Shown: positions 53,908-62,219 of the stretch, one piece after another
Position numbering within the stretch: position 1 is the first letter of the stretch
Layout of the letters: each line of letters starts with the position of its first letter
Origin: Planctomycetales bacterium 10988
Lineage (GTDB): Bacteria > Planctomycetota > Planctomycetia > Pirellulales > Pb10988
Assembly: GCA_009664345.1 (NCBI GenBank)
Contig: CP043547.1
Span: 6,538,709 to 6,602,708 of the forward strand
DNA: 64,000 nucleotides
Direction of reading: 5' to 3'
Position numbers and translations under genes: made by a program
The notes under the pieces: generated by a model
What the model saw: the letters and a program-made list of their open reading frames with translations, nothing else
Databases searched by the model: none
What the model was told of the DNA's origin: nothing

Positions 53908-53965
53908 GACATTCAAAAACTGGAATTTGGATTGAATTCGAAAAGCACTTTTTGCTTTAAGTATT

Positions 53966-54005
53966 AAAAACAGGGGATTGGTCTTTTCGGCCAATCCCCT
54001 GTTTC
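53966..54005. terminator. Bidirectional terminator between epimerase and DUF1570 genes
   Basis: AAACAGGGGATTGG and CCAATCCCCTGTTT form a perfect 14-pair stem with a nine-base loop, flanked by A-rich and T-rich sides. It lies between two convergent genes and can serve both. Confidence 0.85.
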
Positions 54006-54026
54006 TGTATTGGTAGGGAGGTCTCT

Positions 54027-55577
54027 TTAGTGCAAGACACGGCGGTTATCGCCAGCCATCCAGCGAGCGCCGTAACGTTCAGCGAGGGCCTTCGTTTCGA
54101 ATTCGATAATGCGAAAGCTCGCGGACTTCAACTGTTCAGAAGTCAGGTCGGCGATATGTTCCGCTTTCCACTCGGCAATGCTATCTCTCGAAAGCGTGAT
54201 CCCGGCGAATCGCCGCTGCCGCTTTCCTTCAATATATTGGAGGAGCAATAAGTAATGCGTTTCGTCCTGGGCAGGGTCACGATACCGGAGCGAACGGAGA
54301 TGTTCCACCATGCCCATGTGCAATTGGGTCAGCGAGGTATCGATGTTCTCTCCGAAGAGTTCGACATCGTTTTCAATGTCTTCGGCTTGCAGTTCCAAAG
54401 CCCCGCGTTCGAAAGGCTGGCGTTTGGAAATCTCTTTGACGTATTCCCAAAATGCATCAGGGTGGGCGTCAGCCAAATAATGGACCAACCCCCAAGAGAG
54501 GGCATACCCGGTCGAGTCAATGGCCGGTCGCGTGAGAATCTCCGGAATTAAATTATTGGCAGAGGCCACCTGCGAATGGACCAACCCGGCAAGCTGCGAC
54601 ATGCGGAAATCATTGACTTGCCCGACCCCTTTCCAAATCACATCCCGACCCTTCGTCGTTGGGGCAAAGTACTCCGGCAGGCCTTCGCTCAGCCACATCG
54701 GCCACCGCGACATTCGGCGTTGAATCCCTAAGTTATGAAGGGTCTGATGGACCCCTTCGTGGGCGACAGTGCTCAAGACTTGGTCATACGCGAAGATGGG
54801 GGCGTCATCGCTGATATTCGATTTCTCAAACAGCACCACATGATTGGTAATCGTATTGTAATAGGCACCGATGCCGTCGGGAGAACCGGAGAACTCTTGA
54901 AATTCCTTCTGTGTAGGGAAGATCAACACTACGAGCGGGAAGGGGTCCGGCTTGAGTTGAAATCCCTTACGAACCAGGTGTTCGCTGACGCCCATGTGAA
55001 TGGTTTCGAGAATCTTTGCCACCTTCGCGACAAAATTACCGGAGCAATGATAGAGAAAGAGATGATTCTTCGATTGGGCAAACTTCCAACGCTTGAAGCG
55101 ATCATATTGTTGAAGTTCGTCTAAAATCTCTCGGCGAGAAGCGGGGCGAAAAGGAGTGCTTGTCAGTCGCACGTCTTTGGGATCGACGACCGAGAGTTCC
55201 CCGGTCGGCAAGAGAACGACCAGTCTTTCACCGATCAGAGCATAGCTTTTGGCGATCACGCGATCCCCCCACTCATTGCGAACTTCCACGGAATGCCCAG
55301 GGCTTTGGGTAACCGTACCAGAGCCGAAATCAACATGGTTCAGCTTCGCTTCCGGCGAGGGGTCTTTGATTTCGAATTGGGCAAAGACCGCGTCGCACGA
55401 GGCCAAGGCTGCCAAAAAACAACAACTAAACAGAAAGGTTTTCGAAAATAAGTAAAAGGTAGCCTGCGAAAAAGTCGAAATCTTTCGCATTGTCAGTCCA
55501 TGAACGGCATTCGATTGGCGGCAGGCTTGTCGCGAAAGCAGCTTCGGTGTTTTCGCCCATCGGCCAGAATCGCTCAT
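54027..55577 (-). CDS. DUF1570 protein with HExxH motif
   Basis: This 516-residue exported protein has the DUF1570 core: HLFLYHCSGNFVAKVAKIL, PLVVLIFPTQKEFQEFSG, VLSTVAHEGVHQTLHNLG and WPMWLSEGLPEYFAP. HEGVH is a metallopeptidase-type HExxH, with Glu in LSEGLPEYF as a likely third ligand. DUF1570 proteins are widespread in Planctomycetes and are suspected zinc peptidases. ATG 55577 has AAGGATGAGC upstream, but a start at 55490 (MRKISTF) gives a cleaner signal peptide. The substrate is unknown. Confidence 0.85.
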   Translation of the reverse strand: MSDSGRWAKTPKLLSRQACRQSNAVHGLTMRKISTFSQATFYLFSKTFLFSCCFLAALASCDAVFAQFEIKDPSPEAKLNHVDFGSGTVTQSPGHSVEVRNEWGDRVIAKSYALIGERLVVLLPTGELSVVDPKDVRLTSTPFRPASRREILDELQQYDRFKRWKFAQSKNHLFLYHCSGNFVAKVAKILETIHMGVSEHLVRKGFQLKPDPFPLVVLIFPTQKEFQEFSGSPDGIGAYYNTITNHVVLFEKSNISDDAPIFAYDQVLSTVAHEGVHQTLHNLGIQRRMSRWPMWLSEGLPEYFAPTTKGRDVIWKGVGQVNDFRMSQLAGLVHSQVASANNLIPEILTRPAIDSTGYALSWGLVHYLADAHPDAFWEYVKEISKRQPFERGALELQAEDIENDVELFGENIDTSLTQLHMGMVEHLRSLRYRDPAQDETHYLLLLQYIEGKRQRRFAGITLSRDSIAEWKAEHIADLTSEQLKSASFRIIEFETKALAERYGARWMAGDNRRVLH

Positions 55578-56255
55578 AAGTGCTCATCCTTAGTCAAGGT
55601 GGAGAAATTGAAAAGCATGGATCAGACGATTAATTCGAAGGCGTAGAATCTGGGATTGCTGAGAAGATTCTCTAGCGGCGGAACTCTACGAAACCTCTGG
55701 AACCAATTGAAAAAGTACTTTTGTGGAATGGTTCGAAGGAGCAATGCAACGGAACCATCCGTCCCTAGGGAATAGAAGAGAAAGAATACAAGGGACCAAG
55801 AACTTCTAACTCACCTTAAAATGTCACCTCTGACACTGTCAAGGGATCAAGTACGTTTCTCGAAGAAATAATTACATCATCTAGCTTGTATGGCCATGTG
55901 TTCGGGAGGATTGGAATTCTCTACCGCCGAGCAATCACCAAGTGCGGTAACACGGAAACTCGCTCTGAAGCGGCGAAAAGCCCTTGTTTGACAAGCTTTT
56001 GCTGGTTTTTTTGAAATCAAAACAATGAGGATTCAAGCAGGACGTTCTTCCCTGAAATCAGCAAAGGCGGGCCATCAGGCTGGTAAAAACAGCGTTTTTT
56101 AGGGCTTTGAGGGGAAAAAAGCCAAAAATTCTCGGGAAAATAGCTTTTTTTTCGGTTTTCTTATTGGAATTTTTGACTCGGTAAGTTTAAATCACCCCTT
56201 AGAAACCTTACTTTTTTCTCGATAAACTTCGTTCTCGCTCAAAAAGGAACCCTGC
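55578..56255. other. Divergent intergenic region upstream of the HU gene
   Basis: About 680 bases with no supported gene. AAAAAAGC (about 56116) and GCTTTTTT (about 56147) could form a weak stem in the HU leader. A variant of the recurrent palindrome (AAAAAGTACTTTT) occurs near 55710. Confidence 0.5.
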
Positions 56256-56666
56256 ATGGCTAAAAAGAAAGCCGCGACTAAAAAAGCTCCTGTAAAAAAG
56301 GCAGCTACCAAAAAGACAACCACCGCCACTCGCAAGAAGGCTACGGCTAAGAAGCCTTTGACGAAAACGCAAATCATTGCCGCGATCGCTGAAAAAACCG
56401 AACTCAGCCGTCAAGATGTCAATGCGGTCTTCGACGCACTGCATGACGAAATCGTCAAGAGCTTGGCTCCTCGTGGGCCTGGCGAAATCACCATTCCCCC
56501 TGGGATCATCAAGGTTCGCAAGAAGAAGAAAAAAGCGACCCCTGCTGGCAAACGCATGAATCCCTTCACCAAAGAAATGATGACCGTGAAAGCCAAGCCT
56601 GCTTCCACGAAGCTTCAAGTTCGACCTTTGAAGAAACTCAAAGAGATTGTCGAACCTTCAAGCTAA
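56256..56666 (+). CDS. HU-family DNA-binding protein with Lys/Ala-rich N-terminal tail
   Basis: This 136-residue protein has an N-terminal tail of about 33 residues built of Lys, Ala and Thr (pattern KKAATKKAPVKKAATKK, then TRKKATAKK). An HU/IHF core follows: LTKTQIIAAIAEKTELSRQD, VFDALHDEIVKSL, GEITIPPGIIKVRKKKKK, and the beta-arm region around RMNPFTKEMMTVKAKPASTKL, then LKKLKE. It should bind DNA nonspecifically and compact the nucleoid. The tail resembles the C-terminal tails of histone H1 and of mycobacterial and deinococcal HU proteins. GGAACC precedes the ATG. A perfect hairpin follows. Confidence 0.92.
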   Translation: MAKKKAATKKAPVKKAATKKTTTATRKKATAKKPLTKTQIIAAIAEKTELSRQDVNAVFDALHDEIVKSLAPRGPGEITIPPGIIKVRKKKKKATPAGKRMNPFTKEMMTVKAKPASTKLQVRPLKKLKEIVEPSS

Positions 56667-57036
56667 CTCGTATTTTCGCAATCCCCTTGGTTCTCCGTTT
56701 TTGGAGAACCAAGGCGCGAGAGCGACTCCTCCTATTACCCGCCACCTTCTGCCTCCCGGTCGAATCTACAAAGACCACTTTTTGCATTTCCCCCTCTAGT
56801 GGCATCTCTCTGTCAATTCGTGTCCGCTTGGAACCTTCTAACCTTCAGCGTTCCAGTTCGGTAGTCCCCCGCGCGATTCAATCTCTTATCTCATTGGTTC
56901 TGTTGGATTTCCATAAACTTTTCCCCAAAGAAGAGTAGGAAGTATTGGTTGGCCTGCTTTTTGCACAATTTCAAGCAATTCAGTAACGTTCACTAAATCT
57001 CAATTTGCCAACCATTGTTACGAGGATGAGGAGCTT
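56667..57036. other. Intergenic region after the HU gene
   Basis: About 370 bases. A hairpin follows the HU stop (listed separately). An 83-codon plus-strand frame (56687-56938) begins inside the hairpin and has no ribosome site, so I do not call it. The rest probably holds the promoter of the ATP-grasp gene. Confidence 0.55.
56686..56714 (+). terminator. Hairpin after the HU gene
   Basis: CCTTGGTTCTCC and GGAGAACCAAGG form a perfect 12-pair stem with a five-base GTTTT loop, 20 bases after the HU stop. No T-run follows, so it may act as a 3' stabilising structure rather than a full terminator. Confidence 0.65.
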
Positions 57037-58410
57037 ATGATTCAGTCCTCTCCGAACTTAAAGGAACGACCCGCCGGTCGCGTGATTGTCACCCATGGGC
57101 GAAGTATCCAAACCTTGGCCGCCGCGCGGAGTCTCGGTCGCCGGGGTCTGGAAGTCATTGCGTGTGACGAAACCCCGCTGACTTCGACTTCTTTTTCAAA
57201 ATATGTCCAAGAAACGTTTCTGCATCCTCCTGTGGAACAAGATGCGGAGGCTTTTTTACAGGCACTGGAAACGAATATTCGCAAGTTTGCACCTCCGGCG
57301 GATGTGCCGTATGTCCTCATGCCGATCCATCGCCATACGAAACTCATCGCGAAATATAAGGATCGATTTGAGCCGTACCTCAAAGTTGCGGCCCCTGATT
57401 TTGACAAGATTCAGAAGATTCACCCGAAAGACAATCTTGCCAAGACCGCCCGCGAGCTGGGCGTTTCGATTCCGCCGACTTGGCAGCCTCAGTCTAAGGA
57501 AGAAGTTGTGCAACTTGCCAAAGAGTTGCACTATCCGGTCTTCTTGAAGTTACCTGACTCGACGGGTGGCGTGGGCATCGAGAAGGCCAAGGACGCACAA
57601 GCCCTGCTCAAAGCCTATGACTTGATGGAGAAAAAATTTGATCTGAACTCCGGTCGTCGTCCGCTGGTTCAGCAAGGTGTTGGAGGGGAGGACTATTGTG
57701 TGACAGTGCTATTCAACAAGGGGCAATTGGTCAGCTCCATGACGTATTTGAATATCACGACCTTCCCTGGAGAGGGCGGTTTCGGAGTGGTACGCGAAAC
57801 CGTCGAGGCCGATCATTTGGTTCATTTGACCGAAGAAATGCTCGGACCACTCGGTTGGCATGGCGTGGCGGAGATCGACTGGCGATGGGATGGCAAGAGT
57901 GAAGAGGCCCATCTGATTGAGATCAATCCCCGGTTCTGGGGCGGCCTTTTTCAATCGATCGAGTCCGGCATTGATTACCCTTGGCTCTTGTATGAACTCT
58001 TGGTCGAAGGAAAAGTGAAGGAAGTTGCTTCGCCGCAAATCGGTGTTCGTACCAAAGTCCCGCTGGTGAGCCTACTCGGGGCGATTGCCGATGTTTTCGA
58101 TGACGAGAGTGCCTTCGAACGTTTAAAACGAACCGTGCAAGAAGGGGAGAAGTCCCGGCAAGAAACCAGCTTGTGGGATCGATTCCTGGAGCTTTCTCAA
58201 GAGCTGGGCACCCATCTCGATCCACTCGACCCGTTGAAGAAGCTGCATCGCTGGTATCAAGAGAATCGCGGAGCCCGAGCGGAACTCTTCTCCTCCGAAG
58301 ACCCATTCGCCTGCTTGGGAATCCTTTATATCTTTGGCTCCCTCTTTCGTCATGGAAAGTTGCCGGAAGAGTTTCGCCGTTCCGGTGCGCGGCATCCCTC
58401 CGAACAATAA
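57037..58410 (+). CDS. ATP-grasp ligase
   Basis: This 457-residue protein has an N-terminal nucleotide-fold domain (VIVTHGRSIQTLAAARSLGR) and an ATP-grasp domain (about 120-330): YPVFLKLPDSTGGVGIEKAK, VQQGVGGEDYCVTVLFNKG, GVAEIDWRWDG, and the metal-binding HLIEINPRFWGGL. Such enzymes join a carboxylate to an amine through an acyl phosphate. The extra C-terminal region of about 110 residues is unassigned. The next gene begins within a few bases and encodes a gamma-glutamyl hydrolase-type protein, so a gamma-linked amide or peptide metabolite is a reasonable inference. Carboxylate-amine ligases for lipids or peptides are alternatives. Confidence 0.88.
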   Translation: MIQSSPNLKERPAGRVIVTHGRSIQTLAAARSLGRRGLEVIACDETPLTSTSFSKYVQETFLHPPVEQDAEAFLQALETNIRKFAPPADVPYVLMPIHRHTKLIAKYKDRFEPYLKVAAPDFDKIQKIHPKDNLAKTARELGVSIPPTWQPQSKEEVVQLAKELHYPVFLKLPDSTGGVGIEKAKDAQALLKAYDLMEKKFDLNSGRRPLVQQGVGGEDYCVTVLFNKGQLVSSMTYLNITTFPGEGGFGVVRETVEADHLVHLTEEMLGPLGWHGVAEIDWRWDGKSEEAHLIEINPRFWGGLFQSIESGIDYPWLLYELLVEGKVKEVASPQIGVRTKVPLVSLLGAIADVFDDESAFERLKRTVQEGEKSRQETSLWDRFLELSQELGTHLDPLDPLKKLHRWYQENRGARAELFSSEDPFACLGILYIFGSLFRHGKLPEEFRRSGARHPSEQ

Positions 58411-58431
58411 TTGACTCTATTCGAGTGTGTC

Positions 58432-59241
58432 ATGTCTTCACAGAATGTTTCGGGTTCGTTAAAAGTCGAAGAATCAACCCCGTCGGTAAGCCGGCACCGT
58501 CCCAAGATTCTTGTCTCTTTGGATCGCAATTGGATTCACCGATTCGGACTCACGCGGCTGACTTATTCGCGATTGGTCCGCCGGGCAGGGGGCTATCCAG
58601 AGCGTTTGCATTATCAGGAGGCAAACGGCGATCCGGTGGCTTTTGCGAAGCGGTGGATTCCCCAAGTCGATGGCTTGTTGCTCAGCGGCGGCGGGGATGT
58701 CGATCCGAGACTGTATGGCTCTGACGGGACGGGGCTCAATGTCAATCAACAGCGAGATACGTTCGAGCTGACTCTTCTCAAAGAAGCCCGCGATCGGGGA
58801 CTGCCTATCTTTGGGATCTGCCGTGGTTGCCAGTTGCTGAATGTTGCTTACGGTGGGACGCTGCACACAATTCGCAGCCAGCCAACATTCCGGCGTTTTC
58901 ACAATCGCCTCCGTAGTCATGCCGTGCAACTCGCTGAGGGAAGTCGCTTAGCGGAGGTGTTAGGTTCGACTTATTTGGGTTTTATCCGAAGTGTTCATGG
59001 CCAAGCCGTTCATCGACTTGGTGAAGGTTTGCAAGTCGCCGCCCGGGCTGCCGACGGCATTATTGAAGCGATCGAAAAAAAGAATTACAACGAAGCAACC
59101 TCCTGGGTGATGGGCGTGCAGTGGCATCCCGAACTGATGCCCTTTGAAAATCAAGAGCATCGCCTCATCAACGAATTCATCCACCAAGCCCGCCTGGTGA
59201 TGGATAAACGCCAAACGATTGTTCCTTCAATCCATTCGTGA
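58432..59241 (+). CDS. Class-I amidotransferase-fold hydrolase (peptidase C26, PuuD-like)
   Basis: This protein of about 269 residues has the class I glutamine-amidotransferase fold. DGLLLSGGGDVDPRLYG precedes the nucleophile elbow FGICRGCQLLNVAYGGTL, and the His-Glu pair is in GVQWHPELMPFE. This is the pattern of gamma-glutamyl-GABA hydrolase and peptidase C26. It should hydrolyse a gamma-glutamyl or similar amide in the cytoplasm. ATG 58432 lies inside the first codons of a frame that opens at TTG 58411, right at the stop of the ATP-grasp gene. The two genes are almost certainly one unit. Confidence 0.9.
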   Translation: MSSQNVSGSLKVEESTPSVSRHRPKILVSLDRNWIHRFGLTRLTYSRLVRRAGGYPERLHYQEANGDPVAFAKRWIPQVDGLLLSGGGDVDPRLYGSDGTGLNVNQQRDTFELTLLKEARDRGLPIFGICRGCQLLNVAYGGTLHTIRSQPTFRRFHNRLRSHAVQLAEGSRLAEVLGSTYLGFIRSVHGQAVHRLGEGLQVAARAADGIIEAIEKKNYNEATSWVMGVQWHPELMPFENQEHRLINEFIHQARLVMDKRQTIVPSIHS

Positions 59242-59671
59242 CGACTTCAAAAACTGGCGTTGACGGGAGTTGTAAGGTACGGCTATAACCCGCTTCTCCT
59301 AGGCCTCGGTCTATTTCATTTCTGAAAGCACATCTTTTTACCGATCACGACCTAGGACACTTCCGATCTGGGAAAGCCTTGTTGCGAAAACTTTGATGAA
59401 AATCTCTCGTTTTTGCTTTTTTTAATGGTTCCCCTTGAAGGAATGTCCGAAATATAGGCATAGTCGTCTCGAAAAGATCAATCACTCTGATCGTTGGTAT
59501 CGATCGAAGTAGGCGTCTTGACGATCTCAAACTACCCGAAGTAAAGCGATCGAGACTACGGGGGTTCATCATATCGACTCTGGTCTTACGGGATTCGTGC
59601 CGTGCCGATGAGTGCATCGGGGCCGCTTCTGGAGACATATCCTGAATTATGGAAGATAGGGAGCAACGAGA
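59242..59671. other. Intergenic region before the repeat-rich lipoprotein gene
   Basis: About 430 bases. The minus-strand open frame here is an antisense shadow of the lipoprotein gene, with a basic, Arg-rich composition of no recognised family. No gene or structure is supported; it probably contains the lipoprotein promoter. Confidence 0.5.
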
Positions 59672-60583
59672 ATGCGAGTTTCGCCATCGTCGCTGGCCAT
59701 CATGGCCTTGGCCCTCCTGACGACCCTCGGTTGTGCGGGATCGCCGAAGCCAGCCGGCTTTTCGAACGGGCTTACCTCTTGGTGGCCTTGGTCTAAAAAC
59801 AATGACACTATGGTCGAAGTGGCCGATTCCAGCTCGGAATCGAGTTTGACACTGCCTTCGCAGATTGTCCAACAACAAAGAACAGAAACCTCTTCGCCGA
59901 CCGCTACGCCGGGCCAATCGGGTCCTGCCCAAGTCGCCTCGGTTCCGCAATATCAAATGCCATCAACGAGCACCCAAGCGAGTGCCTCTACTCCTACGGC
60001 TTACGCTCAAGCTGGTCAATATACAACTCCGGCTGCTTATAGCTCGACGACACCGTCAACGACCGGATATCCTCAATCGACCGAACAAGCAAGCTACACC
60101 AGCCCGTCGAGCTATCCCTCGACCACGGGTAGCTATCCGCAAAGCACGACGGCTTCTCCTTATGGACCGCCTTCGACCAGTTCGCAAGGTCAAGGAACCG
60201 CCCAAGTTGCTGATAGCCGCTATGGGAACTATCCGACGACCACCACGAGTGCTCCTCCGACGACCAGCTACCCTTCGACCACTACCAGCCCTTATGGAAC
60301 GCCATCGAGCAGCTATCCTTCCACCGGTGAAACGAAGGACCCCGCTCCTTCGTCCTATCGTCCGGCTGGAACCAGCAGCGTCGTTCCTGGATACGGACAG
60401 CCGAACAGTTCTTCGACTTCCTCGTATCCTAGCACGGGCAGCTATCCATCCACCACCACGGGTTCGTATCCCTCGACCAGTTCTTATCCGACGACTGGAT
60501 CGAGTAGCACAACCTCTGGTTACGGCTATCCTTCGACGGGATCGTATCCGTCTACCGGATCGTATCCCACAACCGGACAGTAG
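59672..60583 (+). CDS. Ser/Thr/Tyr/Pro-rich repetitive lipoprotein
   Basis: This 303-residue protein has a short signal peptide with a lipobox-like TLGC (Cys at about residue 21). A short ordered segment (GLTSWWPWSKNNDTMVEVADS) follows, then a long low-complexity region dominated by S, T, P, Y and G. It is built of short units such as SYPSTTTG, GSYPSTG and SSYPTTG. The mature protein should be lipid-anchored, probably in the outer membrane, with a long flexible stalk. The composition resembles linker or adhesive proteins. No catalytic domain is present. It ends in a strong terminator. Confidence 0.8.
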   Translation: MRVSPSSLAIMALALLTTLGCAGSPKPAGFSNGLTSWWPWSKNNDTMVEVADSSSESSLTLPSQIVQQQRTETSSPTATPGQSGPAQVASVPQYQMPSTSTQASASTPTAYAQAGQYTTPAAYSSTTPSTTGYPQSTEQASYTSPSSYPSTTGSYPQSTTASPYGPPSTSSQGQGTAQVADSRYGNYPTTTTSAPPTTSYPSTTTSPYGTPSSSYPSTGETKDPAPSSYRPAGTSSVVPGYGQPNSSSTSSYPSTGSYPSTTTGSYPSTSSYPTTGSSSTTSGYGYPSTGSYPSTGSYPTTGQ

Positions 60584-60650
60584 AATCGTTTGTATCCCTC
60601 TGGTCAGGCGAATCGAAAGTCGAAAACGAGAATACGGTTAAGTCGAAGTG

Positions 60651-60694
60651 AAAAAACCTGTCTCACCTCCTGGGTGCGGCAGGTTTTTTATTTT
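60651..60694 (+). terminator. Intrinsic terminator after the lipoprotein gene
   Basis: AAAAAACCTG-t-CTCACC and GGGTG-c-GGCAGGTTTTTT form a long stem around TCCT, followed by ATTTTT. It stands about 70 bases after the stop codon. Confidence 0.85.
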
Positions 60695-60796
60695 TGTATC
60701 CCGAGCACTTCCCTATTTTGACGGAGCCTTGGGCAGCCAGTATAGTCAGTGCCAAGCGAGATTCTTTCTTCAAATGCACACTAGATAGGGACTGTG

Positions 60797-62206
60797 ATGG
60801 CTTTTTCAAAGGGTTGGCTGGTCGGATGGTTCGGCATTATTTTAGTCGGTGGTATGTTGCTTCCGCCCGCTTGGTCGGCAGAGAAGGCAGCCATTCGGCC
60901 GAACTTTGTTTTTATCTTTGCGGATGACTTGGGCTATGGCGACCTTGCTTGCTATGGACACCCTTATGTGAAGACGCCGAATCTGGATCGGTTGGCTTCG
61001 CAAGGAACACGCTTCACTCAAGCTTATGTCACCGGGATGACTTGTTGTCCCAGCCGAACTGGATTGATGACGGGGAAGTATCCGGCGACCTATGCCAAAT
61101 ACATGTCCGATTTTGGTTTCGGAAATCGTACGACGGTCACCGAGTTACTGCATCAACATGGCTATTCGACCGGGCATTGTGGCAAGTGGCATATCGGCCC
61201 CAATGAAACGCCGGGAACTTATGGCATTGACGAAATCGCCGCCAAGCCAAATCAACCAAGTAATTCGAAGGACCAAAGCCGGGATTCTTCACTCTTCCAA
61301 GCGGCAATTGAATTTCTAGAAGCGAACGCCGACAAGCCTTTTTATCTCAATGTTTGGGGGCATATCAGTCATTTTCCGGTCAGCGGAGCCGAGGACTTTT
61401 TGCCGCTCTACGAAGATTTGGAGCTGAACGAGTCGGAATGCCCACCGGGTTTACAACTCAAGTTCGAGCAATGCCGCAGCTTGCAGGGAGAGGCCGAAGC
61501 CTCTTTCAAAAATTATCTCAGTGAGGTTACTGCCCTGGATGCGGAGGTTGGCAGGTTATTAAAGAAGCTCGATGAATTAGGTCTGAGCGAGAATACGATT
61601 GTCGTTTTCTCCAGCGATCATGGTCCCGCTCCGGTGGTCTTGGGGGTGAAGAAAGATTCCAAGAAAGACAATCGCCGGCCGGAGCGAATCACCTTTGCCC
61701 GCAATATGCTCGGTTCACCGGGTCCGTTCCGTGGAGGCAAGCACACCTTCTTGGAAGGGGGCGTGAGGGTGCCGTTCATCATTCGCTGGCCCGATCACAT
61801 TCCTGCGAATGTGGTCAATGAAAATTCGGTCATTTCCTTCATTGATTGGCTGCCTTCGATCTGCCAGTTGGCCGGCATTTCAAGTCTTCCCGACGACCTC
61901 GACCAGGATGGTGAAGACATTTCGGATATCTGGCTCGGAGCGGATCGTTCGCGAACACTACCACTTTTCTGGCGGACGAATGCGAACAATGCTTCTTCCG
62001 TGGTTCGATTTGGGAACTGGAAATATTTTGCTTCCAACCGCCGACGTGGAACGGTGGAACTCTACGATCTTTTGGCAGATCCAAGAGAAGAGAATAATCT
62101 GGCGGAAGTCGAGACGCGGATCGTCGAGCTATTGCAAGCCATGGTCGAAAAGTGGGAAGCGACTCTTCCAAAAGATTACGTGAAGGGGAAGAGTCGCGAA
62201 GATTGA
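60797..62206 (+). CDS. Secreted sulfatase
   Basis: This sulfatase of about 469 residues has a signal peptide (cleavage likely after WSA near residue 28). It has the metal site FADDLGYGDLACYG, the formylglycine motif CCPSRTGLMTG (Cys83 modified, serine at the third variable position), CGKWHIGP and FSSDHGPAP. The motif block reads SDHG, not SDNG, which is tolerated in some families. ATG 60797 follows a GTG at 60794; either may start. It is the third true sulfatase in the window, not adjacent to the other two, and is predicted to act in the periplasm or outside. Confidence 0.93.
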   Translation: MAFSKGWLVGWFGIILVGGMLLPPAWSAEKAAIRPNFVFIFADDLGYGDLACYGHPYVKTPNLDRLASQGTRFTQAYVTGMTCCPSRTGLMTGKYPATYAKYMSDFGFGNRTTVTELLHQHGYSTGHCGKWHIGPNETPGTYGIDEIAAKPNQPSNSKDQSRDSSLFQAAIEFLEANADKPFYLNVWGHISHFPVSGAEDFLPLYEDLELNESECPPGLQLKFEQCRSLQGEAEASFKNYLSEVTALDAEVGRLLKKLDELGLSENTIVVFSSDHGPAPVVLGVKKDSKKDNRRPERITFARNMLGSPGPFRGGKHTFLEGGVRVPFIIRWPDHIPANVVNENSVISFIDWLPSICQLAGISSLPDDLDQDGEDISDIWLGADRSRTLPLFWRTNANNASSVVRFGNWKYFASNRRRGTVELYDLLADPREENNLAEVETRIVELLQAMVEKWEATLPKDYVKGKSRED

Positions 62207-62219
62207 GGGTGCCGCGTTC

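Noticed and set aside
56687-56938. 83-codon plus-strand frame after the HU gene
   Set aside because: It starts inside a perfect hairpin, lacks a ribosome site and matches nothing.
59345-59956. Minus-strand frame of 203 codons near the lipoprotein gene
   Set aside because: It overlaps the well-supported lipoprotein gene in antisense, and its Arg-rich composition has no known counterpart.
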